A stretch of 64,000 nt of DNA, from positions 53,626,826 to 53,690,825 of the forward strand of contig NC_092798.1 of assembly GCF_918797505.1 (NCBI RefSeq), written 5' to 3'. The notes beneath the pieces were generated by a model that did not search any database, was not told the DNA's origin, and saw only the letters and a program-made list of their open reading frames with translations. Positions 1 through 40,181 of this stretch are shown here, in pieces. Origin of the DNA: Bemisia tabaci. Lineage: Eukaryota; Arthropoda; Insecta; Hemiptera; Aleyrodidae. The position numbers and the translations under genes were made by a program. How positions within the stretch are numbered: the stretch's first letter is position 1; every line of letters begins with the position of its first letter.

Positions 1-322
1 AAAAAAAAAAAAAAAAGAAGAAGGAGTTGTTTTTATTTTTACACACAATTAAATGGATAATTAGTGAGGATTCGCTCTCCAGAAGTGCGTTTCACTGGAA
101 TTCACTAAATAATAATCAAGGCATCGGTCTTCTAATTACTTAGAGAGAAATGTGGTTTCTCCTAATGTTCATTTTGTTTTCGGCAGAGAGGGATTTTTTG
201 TTTAGGGAGCATTTCTGCAAAAGTTGCAAAAGGTGAGTCCCATAAATCAGATCCCTCTAAAATTTTTCAATCAAAAAGAAAACTTTCTAGAGATTGAAGG
301 ACACAAAATGTGATACACATAC
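1..322. other. Myosin III intron, incomplete at the window edge
   Basis: Starts with a 16-base A run. No coding match on either strand. The following myosin exon would lie to the left. Confidence 0.6.
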
Positions 323-13280
<12,958 letters not shown>

Positions 13281-14937
13281 CTGCACACAGAATAAAAACA
13301 GCTCATCAGCCTCAAGGAACAAGAATAATGCAATTGCCAATCGATGAAAACAAACATAGTTTATAGGAAAACTCAATGGAACGTGAGCGGTCTCAGGAAA
13401 AGTAACCTCAGACCTCACGTGGCGGTCAAAATCAAGACGGGTCATGCTAAAAATAAATTTTAAAAAATGATAGTATAATTCTAGCTATGCGAATTCTCTT
13501 TGCCTCCGCGTGCAGGGCTCACGACGCGACGGTTTGCTAGAGCTGAATTCATGGACTTTCAACATTCTTTGAGGACACGCAGGGAGGTACAAGAGAATGT
13601 TGAAGACCTCCAAAGATGCCTTAAAAATGCTTTCATCGTTCAATACATTTATCTCTGCTACCTACTGCCAAAAACGAAAACCATTATACGGACCGACAAG
13701 ACTATTGGACATTTGGGGGGACTCCACAATAAAAGCACGATAATAGAAAAAGTTCAAAGACTTTTAGGTGCATTACGGCAATACACCATTTTAAGAATAC
13801 GTAAGGACTGTAACATTTGATCCCGAAACAAAGAAAACATTTTCGAGGACTTTTTACGGCATGCGGCATCACAAACCTTGGCCGAGGTCTTCATTCCCAA
13901 GAACAGTTCCAGGCAAGGGGTGGACTGGCCCGGGAGGCTAATGGATGGGATCGCCATCTAAGCTTTGGGCAACATGGCTTTGCAGGAGCCCCTTTTGGCA
14001 AAATTTTGGGGACCCACTCAGCACTTTTGAAAAAATCACGTAGAGCTTCTTGAGACCTCTTTGCACCGTTTATGCCCCTTTTATCGTGGAGGGGGGGGGG
14101 GGGGGGGCAAATCTCTTTTGTAGCCAGTTCCTGTACAGTCCTATTCCAAGATGCGTTTTTGGGAAGTAGACATTTAGAATTTGTTTGCTGGGTTATCCCT
14201 CTGGGCTCGGGCTTCCGGTTGGGACTTATGACCGGAAACGAAATCGGCGTGCAGGAGGTCTGAGAGAAGAGAAGTGGACTAGAAACCGGTTGGGAGCTTG
14301 CGAACCGAATTGGTGATTCTATCGTGCGATTGCGATGCCACTCGGAATCGATGCACTTGATGCATTCGCATCACGACCACGAGGGGCTCCAATAGTGCAG
14401 CGCGTCTTTTCTCGCTAGCCGCCCAACAGATAGCACCCAACACACGAAAAAGCTACACCAGCGCTTTTATTTTAAAAAAAAAATGCAAAAAGAGCTTTGT
14501 AAGTTTTAACGTTTAGAATTACATTACTTCATAGGTAGCTTGATAGAATTTTCGTTCATGTCTTGTCCTGAGCCCCTGTTAAGAGAATAATCTAGTGTTC
14601 AGAGGAATAGCAGGCACGCTTGTAAGTCGACCCGCCCTTATGTATTTTCTGGCATAATTTTTAGGGGTACATGAGACTTGAACTGATTATTGGCGGATTT
14701 CATAGGAGGGTTATAAAATTGCCACGAACAATTCACTCTTGTGTGGCTGCTTCATGAACGGACCAGCTTGAAATATATTTCTAAGGGCGGGCGGAGGCGG
14801 ACCCGACTGGAAAAAGGATTTAAGGCCCCCGCCCATAAAAGGGAGACATATGTTTAAGAGTGGTCCTGAAAGGTTCTGCAGGAGTTCCTAGAAAGTTTGG
14901 TAAAACCTACTGTATGCTGAGAATGCGATTCTTCAAT

Positions 14938-15238
14938 AATTTTCAACTCTTCAGAAGTTGAGAGTGCACACAGTTTAAAGAAATTTTGCCCGACTTTTTT
15001 GAACAGTATTATCTCACAAAAAAACAAGTTCAAATTTGCGAATCCTTTGCCGTGTTGTGCCTCTGCAGATCATAAATCATTTTTCGGACGATTTGGTTCT
15101 TACGGTTCTCCGGCGATGTGCCTCCAAATGGGAGCTTAAAATTTGCAAATTTACACTTCTTTTTCGTGAGATAATATTGTTCAAATAAATCGGGTGAAAT
15201 AACTTGTAAGCTGTGTGCACCCTCAACTTCTCAAAATT
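14938..15238. repeat. 300-bp foldback element
   Basis: Left arm TTTTCAACTCTTCAGAAGTT and GTGCACACAGTTTAAAG; the right arm returns AGCTGTGTGCACCCTCAACT ending CTCAAAATTGAT. Diverged arms, no ORF. Confidence 0.75.
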
Positions 15239-15259
15239 GATAATTGGCACACAAAAATT

Positions 15260-15556
15260 TTATTGCTTCATCTAAGAGTGCGTCATGAGCTGAGTTCGCA
15301 GTGTTTTTCATAATTTTTTTCTAACATGGGAAATTGTAGAAAAATAGTGAGAAAACTTGCCGCCTTGCGACGTCATCTGGCGACATTTTCCATTTAAACA
15401 CACGTATTTTAGCAGATTGGGTTATTTTGTCATATTTTCTCCAATAATTGTCCAATTTAGAAACCAAGGATATCCTCGTACTTAGTTTTCCTAGCAGCAC
15501 AATTTTTAAAGATGAAATTCGCAAAATTTAAGACACCTGCAAATTCTCTATAGCAA
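15260..15556. repeat. Dispersed repeat family D, copy 2
   Basis: Same orientation as 7875-8190: both contain ATTGCTTCATCT, TTTTTCTAACATGGGAAAT (or variant) and TCTCCAATAATTG. Confidence 0.8.
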
Positions 15557-16843
15557 GATTAGAACAATTACTGTACAGGTTTATTAGGGCTGAAGTTTGG
15601 AAACGTGTCGACCGTACTCTGGGGGGAACTTCGATATATGAACATGTATTGGAATGCTTGATTTCCAAGCGTGCTCAATGGTCCGCTCGAGTTTTTTCGC
15701 GTGAACACGACACGCGAGGCGCAACGCGACGGCCGCAGCTGGGAAGGAAGTTTTCGTGCGTTTCTGCAGAGGCGAGGGCGAACATTGGGCCGGGGCCGGC
15801 TACGCGCTCGCGCTGCGCGCTGCGCCTGGCGACGATCCACGAAAATGAGATGCAATATCAAAGTTGATTAGCGGAATCGAAACTTGGAAAGCGCCTCGGG
15901 TTTCTTTTCACACGGCCCCGCTACGGCGCACAGATGGAACCGCGCACCTGCCCGAGATTTCGGCTGCATTTACGTTGTTTTCGCATCGCCATGTAGCGCG
16001 ACGACGAGAGTGACGCCAGCGTAAGACGCGAACGTAACAGCGCGTCCGATCCACCGATACCCGATAGGTTATGCTTTCTGAATTTCTTTGCTTCGATATT
16101 TTGACACACAACCACACACCCCCCCCCCCCCCCCCTCCATCAATGCAAGTCGGCCTCAACGCGGAATACATTATTTTCAACGTGGAAAACTCTGAAACGT
16201 CATTTTTTTTTAAAACTTTGCAGATTTTTCCATCTGGTGTGAAGAATATTCTGTGGAAATTTCAAGGCAGGATGTTGGATAGGTCTCCTTATGAAAAATA
16301 AATTGGGAATGGAGATTTTGAAAAATCGTGAGCGCGATACGCATTTTCGCGGTTTCGCCGTCAAATTGTGCATTGAACATTTTAAAAACGTAGGACGTTG
16401 CTACCTGTCAACATTTTGGTGAAGAACGAAGGATCTTTTCTTTTCGGGAACGACTGTCAAAATTCTCGTATCGAAGAAGAACTTTGTTGAGGAACAGTTT
16501 AAATTCTTTCATTGATAAGCGTTCCAAAACAGAGTATGATGTCATACCAAGTCCTCGAGAAATGAACAATGATTACGTCAGGATCATACTTTGCGTTTTG
16601 CAATGGGCCCAGTGATTAATTAAGCGATTTTTGCTGCAATCGATGCAAATCCCACTCGATGTACTCGAGATTCTTTACTATGTAAGAGAATTCTTTTGAA
16701 GTTGCTCTCATAGAAAGGTCACAAACTTATCTAATCCTCTATCGAATTGCTGGTTGGCCATTCTCATCTCTCTGATTCGAATTTCTCGGAATCCATTTAG
16801 GATTCATAGATAAAAGTAATTTGCCTTTCAAAAGTACGCTTCC

Positions 16844-17131
16844 TCAAATGTGGATGAGGAATAGTCGATGAGGATACCAATTTATAAATACTTGGACCAG
16901 AGTCAAGCATCCTTTAGTGTAACTGTGGCTTGCTCCCTGCCGTGGACTCGTTTCATTTGTCTCGTTGTGATCTTTCAGCAGGTGGTTCCATTGGGTAAGT
17001 GTCATGAATGTAAGCTGATCCACAGGAATAGGAGAGCCGAGAATCAGTACATGTCGTCTGAGATTGTGAACCAGTAACTTGAAGCGAGGATGAGACTGAC
17101 TTTCGACCAAAAAACTACGATTCTGACTCAC
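16844..17131 (-). other. Unassigned 95-codon ORF
   Basis: Starts MSQNRSFLVESQSHPRFKLL and includes HVLILGSPIPVDQLTF. It lies where an upstream myosin III exon could be, but shows no kinase glycine loop and I recognise no family. It could be chance or an old transposon fragment. Confidence 0.2.
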
Positions 17132-18044
17132 TACAAAGTGACGTCTCAGCCTAAAAATCGAGATGCATGACTTATCCGTTTAATTTTTTTTTTTAAAAAA
17201 GCAAAAAAAAATACCCCCTGTCCGTTTATGTGGAAAAAGAGCATCTTGCTGTTGCATTCACATCAGATTGTTTCATACTTTGGTAAAGATAGGGACATAC
17301 AGAAGACCAGTGCTACCGGTCATTGCGGCCTTTTCTTCAAGTGAAAATATTCCTTACCACCTGCTAAATTCTCTTACTTTTCCAGACTATCTTTGACCAC
17401 CCTATTTTTGTTTGAATAGCAAATGAGATCAAAAATTAGAACAACAACTTTAAACTTTGAAAACGCGCACCTTGATCAGAGGCATTGTAAAAATCCCGCG
17501 CCGTTTTTTAATCACTTGAGGTGTTTTTTAACTTTCCTGAGAGCCATTCTGGGTAAAATCGATTTACCTCAAATTTTAACTATTCAGATTGATTATTATG
17601 AAAAGATCAAAATTTCAGTCTCTTTCAGTCAAGAACTTTAGTGCCAGCATTCACGCTCTAAAATTGTAAAATAAATGCAAAAGTATTGTATTCATTTTGC
17701 AGTAGGTTTCAATGCATCGACAGCGATGGTTAAAAGGGAACAATGCATTTGATAAGTATTTTAAGATTTGGGAAGATGATTTTCTGCGAAAACATTGCTT
17801 ACAATTATTCATGTGAAAACTAAAACTTGGATTAGTCCAGAATAATCCACATCGCGTGTAAAATCATTGATCGTGTTTATCAGGGTGTATTGCGCCAAAA
17901 CAGAGGATCCTATTTTTTGTAAAACGGCCATGATATTTCTTCTGCAAAGACGGGTATTGGAATAAAGGCATAGAATTGTGAAGGCTCCATTTAGGAAAAA
18001 CGCATTGAATTTGATTTAAGTTTTATTATACATATCTTTCGTAG

Positions 18045-33801
<15,757 letters not shown>

Positions 33802-33830
33802 CACATTACAACACAAAATGTCAGAGATCA

Positions 33831-33836
33831 AATAAA
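33831..33836 (+). terminator. Maltase poly(A) signal
   Basis: Canonical AATAAA 30 bases after the TAG stop. A short 3' UTR is predicted, with cleavage near 33850-33860. Confidence 0.75.
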
Positions 33837-34725
33837 TAGATTGCTTTTGCCCAGCCCCCTCTAATACGTTTCCATTTATTTTATACCTATTTTCATACAT
33901 TTTGATTTCCAAGAAGAAAGAAAAACTGACGAGGATGTTCATTTAAGGAATACTAATCATACACGGAGAAAGAGGAATCGTTGTTATTACAATGCTCATA
34001 TTCGAACCCAGGTCATACCTATCTACTCCTGTAGTCGTTGTAATAGTGTTACTTTTGTGGTAGTTACAGTTTTTCTGTTGTGGTAAAAATTAGTTTGGTC
34101 CCTGTAAGAATGACGTTCTAGTCAGAATTGTTACCGGAACCCGACTAATTGTTACCACAACAGTAAACCTGTAACTACGACTAGAAAATTGAGCAAGATC
34201 TGAAACTCTGCGATTCACATTGCAAGAACATCGATTCTTTTCTCTCGGATTCTTTTTTTTAAAGAATGGAATATGTACGACACTGGGGTATGTTATTCGA
34301 TCAAACATATTGGCTGAAATTTTGTAAAAAAATAAAAAAAGCTTTTACCTCGAAGTCATGATTTTCATTATGGCGGCAAATATTTTTCACGGAAAGCACT
34401 TCCGTGCTTAGTGCCAGTAGAAATTCACGACATAGTCATATGTATGATTTCATGCTTAAAATTCTTAAGGGTCACTTGAAATCAAACTCCCAAAATCAGG
34501 CCCTGCTTATGGTGATTCTAAACTCCCAATAATTTTTAATGGATCTTTCAATTAAGTGAATAAGATTATGTGTATAGATCGTTTCCTCCGAAATGGAAAA
34601 AATAATAAAAATACTAACACAATTTGAGCCCGCGCGAGCATATTTCCTTAAATCCCAAAAAAGTCGGTTGCCTTTATTTGCGATAAAATCCCACTTTGGG
34701 AGACGACGCGTTCCCTGGGATCAAG

Positions 34726-35206
34726 ATCTGATTAGAGTCCCTTTATACCCAGACTTAGGACATCTCAACTCTGGTCGGGCTTGGTTGGGCTCGGAGACAA
34801 CTGAAAGTGGCCTGAAAAAAAAAATTCAATTCTGATCGGTTCTCGCTCATGGAGCCACAAGTGAGTGCACCAAGAAGGCGGTGGCTCGAATAAAAACAAA
34901 AATATTTAAAATATTACGTAATTGTGATTTATCGAGAGTGAATTGTTGTTTTCATCGCACCCAAATGAAAATAGATTAAGAAATTATTCACAAATCAATT
35001 TCATTTTATTTTATTGAATTTTTTTTGGTTAGGTTTGGATCAGTTTTGTTAATGTTGTTGTTTTTGGATGACAGACATGGGAGGATTCCTTGTCCTTATC
35101 CCTGAATATCGTTCGTTTGGGTGCACACTTTTGTGACACCACGGCCAGTCCAGGCCAGCTGATAATCGAGATGTCTTAACTCTGGGTATAAAGGGACTCT
35201 AGATCT
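34726..35206. repeat. 480-bp inverted-repeat element
   Basis: AGAGTCCCTTTATACCCAGA near 34733 pairs with TCTGGGTATAAAGGGACTCT near 35181, followed inward by CATCTC and CCTGG/CCAGG matches. Interior AT-rich and non-coding. Confidence 0.8.
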
Positions 35207-35272
35207 GATCTGCCGTTGAAAGTTTAATGTTAGAAGAAAAAAGTTTCTAAAAAGATTAGCCGAAAGGGTCGT

Positions 35273-35434
35273 CCACGGCACCCGGACCGTAGGCAATCGT
35301 GACCGGTCACGAGTAGCGCGATGGAAGCTAATTAAAGAGAGAGACGAACATTTACTTTATTGAAATTTTGAAGAATTCATCCGCGGCACTCGGACCGCAG
35401 GCAATCGTGTCCGGACACGAGTAACGCGAATGAA
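35273..35434. repeat. Two tandem copies of a 108-bp unit
   Basis: Each copy has GGACCG(T/C)AGGCAATCGTG, then a palindromic core (GACCGGTCAC in the first, TCCGGACAC in the second) and GAGTA(G/A)CGCGA. Confidence 0.8.
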
Positions 35435-36747
35435 TTTTAGACCGAAAGAGAACTGTTTATTGGCAGAAGGCCGGAAATTGGCATGAAGTTATTATTATGA
35501 GAATGATAGAGAAAAGAAGGTGAATTTAGAATACATACTCACTTGGTTGAATGAAAAGACGTAACTGTCTAAGAATGAAGGTTACAGCGCATGAAAGTTC
35601 ATATGCGGGGCGAATATACCTGCCCATAGACCCTACCATAGAGTGGTAGGTGAAGCATAATTTAGATACGGCACACGGGCCAACCGGTCAAACTAGATTT
35701 GAGAAGGAATTACGCGGACGCGTGGATTGAGTTGAGAAAGGTTGTGAAGGAAGGCGCCGGTGAGTATTATAATTTAGGATTTATGGAGAGAAGTAATCAA
35801 AGATGAATTTTACATATTGAAACAGACAAAATAATAAAGAAAAGAATTTAAATATCTAAAGGAAAGCCGGAGGGGCGAATAAAGAGCCCGCAGCGCGATC
35901 GGGCGGGCCGCGGCGGAACTAGGCGCGCGGCGCGACATGAGATGCGGGCGGCTTGCCTAGCTGACGGAATGAAGGCTAAATATTGGTGACGCTAGCGGCG
36001 CCAACAGCCGTATCCATAACTTGTGAGGCGTGAATTTTCATGGGGAGTTTCCGCTGCGCTGCAGAGAAAGCTCCCCTGGGCCCCGGGCGAGGTGCGCGCA
36101 TGCGCAGTCACATGATTTGGATATCATTAGCCGGACGAGCTCGACGGGAAAATGTGATTGTGCAACCGTTGGAGCGGGTAGCGAGCCATCATCCTCGTTA
36201 TCACTTGCCAACTCCCACTTCATCATCGCCCAGACCAGCCAGGTAAAATTTGCCGACTCCCGCACAACTTCTCCGCCTTAAATACCTGCTCGTCGCTTTG
36301 AAGTTCCACCTGTCTACGGGTTCATCGTTTAAATTGATAGACGACGCAATAGACAAAGAAGACGGCGGAAAAATGGAGCGATCTTGTCGGTTTCGGACGG
36401 TTGCTGAAGACACGGGGAAAAACAATGGTCTAGTTTTTGTAGGGTTCCTCGAGGGTTGCCGTTAGTTTGTCTGTTTCTTGCCACCTTTGTCCATTCCATC
36501 CACCCGCTTTCACCAATAGCATCGCTCCATTGCTGTTTGTCTCCTTCGTCCATCCATTCGTTTTGTCTAACCATCTCGCTTTGTCTGTCAATTCCAATAA
36601 TCAGCCCGCTGGTCTAATTATCAAGTGTATAAGGGAGGGGACGATTACCCGCAACCCCCCTCTGATGACACCCCTATCCGCGGAGGCCCATTCCTCGAAA
36701 AAAGCGATTTGAAACAAGAGGCGTGATCGGGCTAACATGATCGCACT

Positions 36748-37010
36748 GCTGTCCTGAGGAAAAACGCCGTATGAGCCTTCAGACGTTGCCAAATTTCCTT
36801 TGATAAAACGCGAATTTCCTGGTAAATTCATGATTATGTTCCTCCCAATGTTTCAGATAAACCGAAGTAGTAGCCACGGCTGGTTCCGGTCTCTTAGAAA
36901 ATAGATAAATTATACTGTAATTACTTACATTTAAGATTATTGAAGTGTATTGTTAATTTCTGATTTTTGAGTACCATTTATAATAATCGTGTAATAACTA
37001 TTTTCTTTGA

Positions 37011-37043
<33 letters not shown>

Positions 37044-37190
37044 TTTCAGATAATTTGGTTTGCAATTTTACCTAAAGATTCTGAAAATATAAAGGAAAAA
37101 TATTCATAACTTTCCCAAAAAAAATAAACATTTTATCGAAGGAAATTTGGCACTCCTCGCATGTTCATACGTCGTTCTTCCTTAGCATGG
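36748..37190. repeat. Foldback element, family B, copy 2, interrupted
   Basis: Left arm AACGCCGTATGAGCCTTCAG, right arm ending GTTCATACGTCGTTCTTCC. The element is split by a 180-bp poly(A)-tailed insertion at 36861-37040. Confidence 0.88.
36861..37040 (+). mobile_element. Retroposed sequence with poly(A) tail and target duplication
   Basis: 180 bp starting ACCGAAGTAGTAGCC and ending in AATAAA merged into about 29 A. It is flanked by direct repeats ATGTTTCAGATAA (36848-36860 and 37041-37053). This is the signature of target-primed reverse transcription: a 5'-truncated LINE, a SINE, or a copied 3' end of an mRNA. No ORF or tRNA-type promoter seen. Confidence 0.9.
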
Positions 37191-37559
37191 CATGGCAATA
37201 GTAGGGCGCAGAATGGCGGTTGCATCGCGTCTTCGAAGACCAGAAAATCTCCCTAGTTCTGCGCCACGGAGAACAATGCAGTCGCTATGTACTGTAAACC
37301 ACTGAAGTCAATCCTTGAACGGTGCAACCCTAGCCTCTAGCCCCTAGCCAAGAAAGTGAACCTCAAGTAAAACGAACTGCATTTTTTAACACAACGGCTT
37401 ATGGAAACATCGCGGGCTGCGAGTGGGTTCGGGGATTTATTATAATTTAAATCGATACTTATTTTACCGAATTCCGGCATATTATGTTGGCCGAAGTCGT
37501 AACAAATTGAACGATGTACGAAACTCCCAATTTTGTGTAAAATAAATTTGAAACCTTCA

Positions 37560-37984
37560 TTTCCCAGCCGCCGCGCCGCGCCACGCACTGGTCTCGAAAG
37601 TACCGGACAAAACAGGCTCAAAAAGGACTTAATCGGCGCTCCAGTACTTGGTGACTCTTATTGAAGTATATGTTCTGCTTGTCTGCTAGGACTATTATTC
37701 GAAGATTTCTACGTCGATGAATATTTTGCGGGCCGACGGAGCGTGGGTCGTCGCTGGGTCGGCTCCTCGTGCGGAGGGTGGAGGGGAGGGGGGTAGGAGG
37801 AACTAGGCCGCGATGAAAGGGACCGCGATGGGATGTGGGTCGGTGGCGTCGGGTTGGGTGGCTCCATCGTCCATCGGAATCCGACTCGGACGTACGGACA
37901 GGAACTTTGGACGGAGCTCTTACTTTCTGCGCTGCACTAGATAGAGGCTGGAGCGGGCTGCCTCTCCGGCGGACGGTGACAGGA

Positions 37985-38016
<32 letters not shown>

Positions 38017-38081
38017 TCCGCAGTGACAGCCGTGATGGAGCGCTGGCTGACAGCCGGACGAGGACGAGACTCGAGACCCGC
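37560..38081. other. GC-rich island with (GGC)n
   Basis: Contains a (GGC)n tract (37985-38015) and long open frames on both strands, such as a 155-codon minus-strand frame with an Ala run that ends inside the neighbouring element. Could be a promoter/5' UTR island of an unseen gene. No protein family recognised. Confidence 0.35.
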
Positions 38082-39505
38082 GCACAGTGTGTCAAAACCC
38101 CAATCTAGCTGCTCAAAACCTCTTCACGTCTCTAAATTTGATCGGATAACCACCAAATTTCGCACAGGCATTAGTGTAAGCTTGAAGAAGGTTCACCTAA
38201 AATTTCAAAACTTAGTCATCAAAATTTTCAAAATGGCGGCCATCTAAAAATCCTGTTCAACTCATGTAAAAATCGTAAAATTTCAACTAAATTTTAGGCG
38301 CCTTATGTGACCTGATGAACCCCAAAAATTAGTCAAATTGTGTTTTCCGATCCAAAATAAGTCCTGGAGGATGTCTTGGGCTTGTCCATTCCACTTCAAA
38401 ATGGCGAATTTCTCATTTGGCCATCCAAAGAAATATGAATTCCATATTATTAAAATGATACGTTTCGGCAACTCTAAGTGACAAGTCAAAGATAATATTT
38501 TCAAAATGTTTGCCTGTAAAGGAAAATTTCGGCGAGCCCCCCCCCCCCCCTCCTCCTTTTCATTTTCCTACGTTTCATAAATCATGTCCGAAACCTTTCC
38601 TCATTAGAAATAAATAAGAAAGTCTGTTTCAAATCATACAAGAAACTTGTTAAAAATACGATGCAACTTTGTATTTGAGGACCCCCCTCCATGACAGTAT
38701 AGATAATGGGAAAATCGTAATGAAAGAAAATAAAATTTTAAAAAATTGGTCTTGTTCGGGATTTGAACCCCGGTCATGCAGGTAATAATGAAAGAAGCAA
38801 TCAACTGAGCCACCATACGATCTTATCTACGCCGGTGAAAAGCCTCATGACAAGGCTCACTCAAATCAGGGGACCGAGCGCGCGTGGTGAGATGCTGCCT
38901 CCGTCTCAATTCACCTGTGACAGCCTGTCGGGGGAGATCGCATAACGCCGCCCGCACGCTTTTACACTAGGAATCGCCGAACAAAATGTGCTCTTACTCT
39001 CAAGGTCGCGGAAGGTCGCAGTAAAACTAAAGACATTTCAAATCTACATAGTTTTCTGAACACTCTCATATAAGTTTCATGGTGTTCCGTGTAGTTCCGC
39101 GCTTTTGCGGCTCTATTAAAGCCAGGAAAAGTAAACGGTCTTGGGCACTGTTTTCAATGAGCAATTATAATACTTAAATAATGATTTTGGAGAAATCAAC
39201 GGTCATATTTCCTTTCTCTGGCCTTTGGCATCTCGTTTCATCCAGAGATGACCCTTTTTCGCCACGAAGTACTCTAAAAAAAAGCAATTCAGTGGCACCA
39301 CTCCTGATGGCGAGATTGAGGCTGGACGTTTACCGGCTGCAATCCCTATCATTTTAGCGACCAAAAAATTTATTTTTGTGATAACCATGATAGATACGTA
39401 ACCAGTGGGTGCCTGTGGACCCACTCTGACCATAAATAACACCATTTGTTGACTTGATATAAGGGGGGTTTTGAGCAGCTAGATTGGGGTTTTGACACAC
39501 TGTGC
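38082..39505. mobile_element. 1.42-kb element with 39-bp perfect terminal inverted repeats
   Basis: Left end GCACAGTGTGTCAAAACCCC then AATCTAGCTGCTCAAAACC (38082-38120); the right end 39467-39505 is its exact reverse complement. The interior carries a SINE relic (about 38560-38825) and no transposase. Both ends abut GC-rich GCCGCG sequence, and shorter CACAGTGTGC-ended foldbacks occur at 28608-28885. Confidence 0.9.
38560..38825 (-). mobile_element. tRNA-derived SINE relic
   Basis: On the minus strand, TGGCTCAGTTG (38812-38802) fits a pol III A box and GGTTCAAATCC (38769-38759) a B box, 32 bases apart as in tRNA. A GGGG/CCC T-stem is present, but the anticodon arm does not fold, so it is a SINE head rather than a tRNA gene. 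An AT-rich body continues to about 38560. Confidence 0.7.
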
Positions 39506-39720
39506 CGCGGGCCGCGCCGCGCCGGCTGCTGGCATCGGGAGCCGCATACCCGGACCCGGTGGCAGTGCCATTGTCCCGGTCCCGGTGGTGTCGCGTGGAG
39601 CCCGTGCACTCGCCCCCGCCCCCACCTCGGTACCACGATTCTCGTTCCCGTTTCTCGTCTCTCACAGCTCCACCGAATATCAATGGACCACCACACTGAG
39701 TGTGAAATATAGAGCCGCGC
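39506..39720. other. GC-rich segment right of the 39-bp TIR element
   Basis: Open in several frames on both strands with Arg/Pro-rich low-complexity translations. No family recognised; compositionally like 37560-38081 across the element, as if one GC-rich region had been split. Confidence 0.3.
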
Positions 39721-39812
39721 AGTCGTTCACTAAACAGCCTCTTTCCTTCATGGAGAATTTGCAGGTGGCTGAAATTTGATGAATTACTGGTGTAAGCGGA
39801 CGCTACCGAGTG

Positions 39813-39955
39813 AGCTCAACACGAGGATACCCTTGGTTCATAAATTTAACAATTATTGGAGAAGATACGACAAAATGATCTAATCTGCTAAAATACGTGT
39901 GTTTAAATGAGAAATTCCACCAGATGACGTCACTGGGCGGTGCATTTTCTCACTT
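39813..39955. repeat. Dispersed repeat family D, partial reverse copy 3
   Basis: Reverse complement of part of 7875-8190: ACAATTATTGGAGAAGATAC and ACGTGTGTTTAAATG match it. It directly abuts the family A element at 39961. Confidence 0.8.
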
Positions 39956-39960
39956 TTAAA

Positions 39961-40181
39961 TGGATGTATTTCTATCAAACAGAACTAAGCGCCAACTTGA
40001 GTTCCTTTTGAGGAATTTAGAATCCCGAATAGCGCGTTCTGTCAAACGGACCTAAGCGCCATAGAAAAGCATTGCGAGTACAGGAGGAATAAGCCGGACG
40101 CCCGATTCCGCCGCCAATCCAAGCCCCCCTCTACCTTCCTTACCCTATGGCGCTTAGGTCCGTTTGATAGAAATACGTCCA
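39961..40181. mobile_element. MITE-like element, family A, copy 4
   Basis: 221 bp with ends TGGATGTATTTCTATCAAAC and GTTTGATAGAAATACGTCCA. GACCTAAGCGCC recurs inside (40050-40061) as a second inverted segment. Confidence 0.88.

Larger units (their letters stand above)
33837..36747. other. Intergenic, no gene recognised
   Basis: Contains an inverted repeat (34726-35206), a two-copy 108-bp tandem repeat (35273-35434) and a GC-rich stretch (35875-36250) with overlapping short ORFs on both strands. A CCAG/GTAAAA donor-like site lies at 36241, but no convincing exon. Confidence 0.55.

Noticed and set aside
13754..13957. Upstream myosin III exon with the glycine loop
   Set aside because: The minus-strand frame (MAIPSISLPGQSTPC) has no GxGxxG-like motif and does not splice in phase to 13280.
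15908..16180. ORF with a Gly run near 16120
   Set aside because: The Gly run is the translated C homopolymer; no family match.
34000..34030. tRNA B-box-like TTCGAACCCAGG on the minus strand
   Set aside because: No A box at the right distance and no cloverleaf.
37618..38085. 155-codon minus-strand ORF with an 11-residue Ala run
   Set aside because: The Ala run is translated (GGC)n, several frames are open because of high G+C, and the start lies in the terminal repeat of a transposon. Kept only as a GC-rich island.
38755..38830. Functional tRNA gene on the minus strand
   Set aside because: A and B boxes are present, but the anticodon arm and acceptor stem do not pair. A SINE head fits better.
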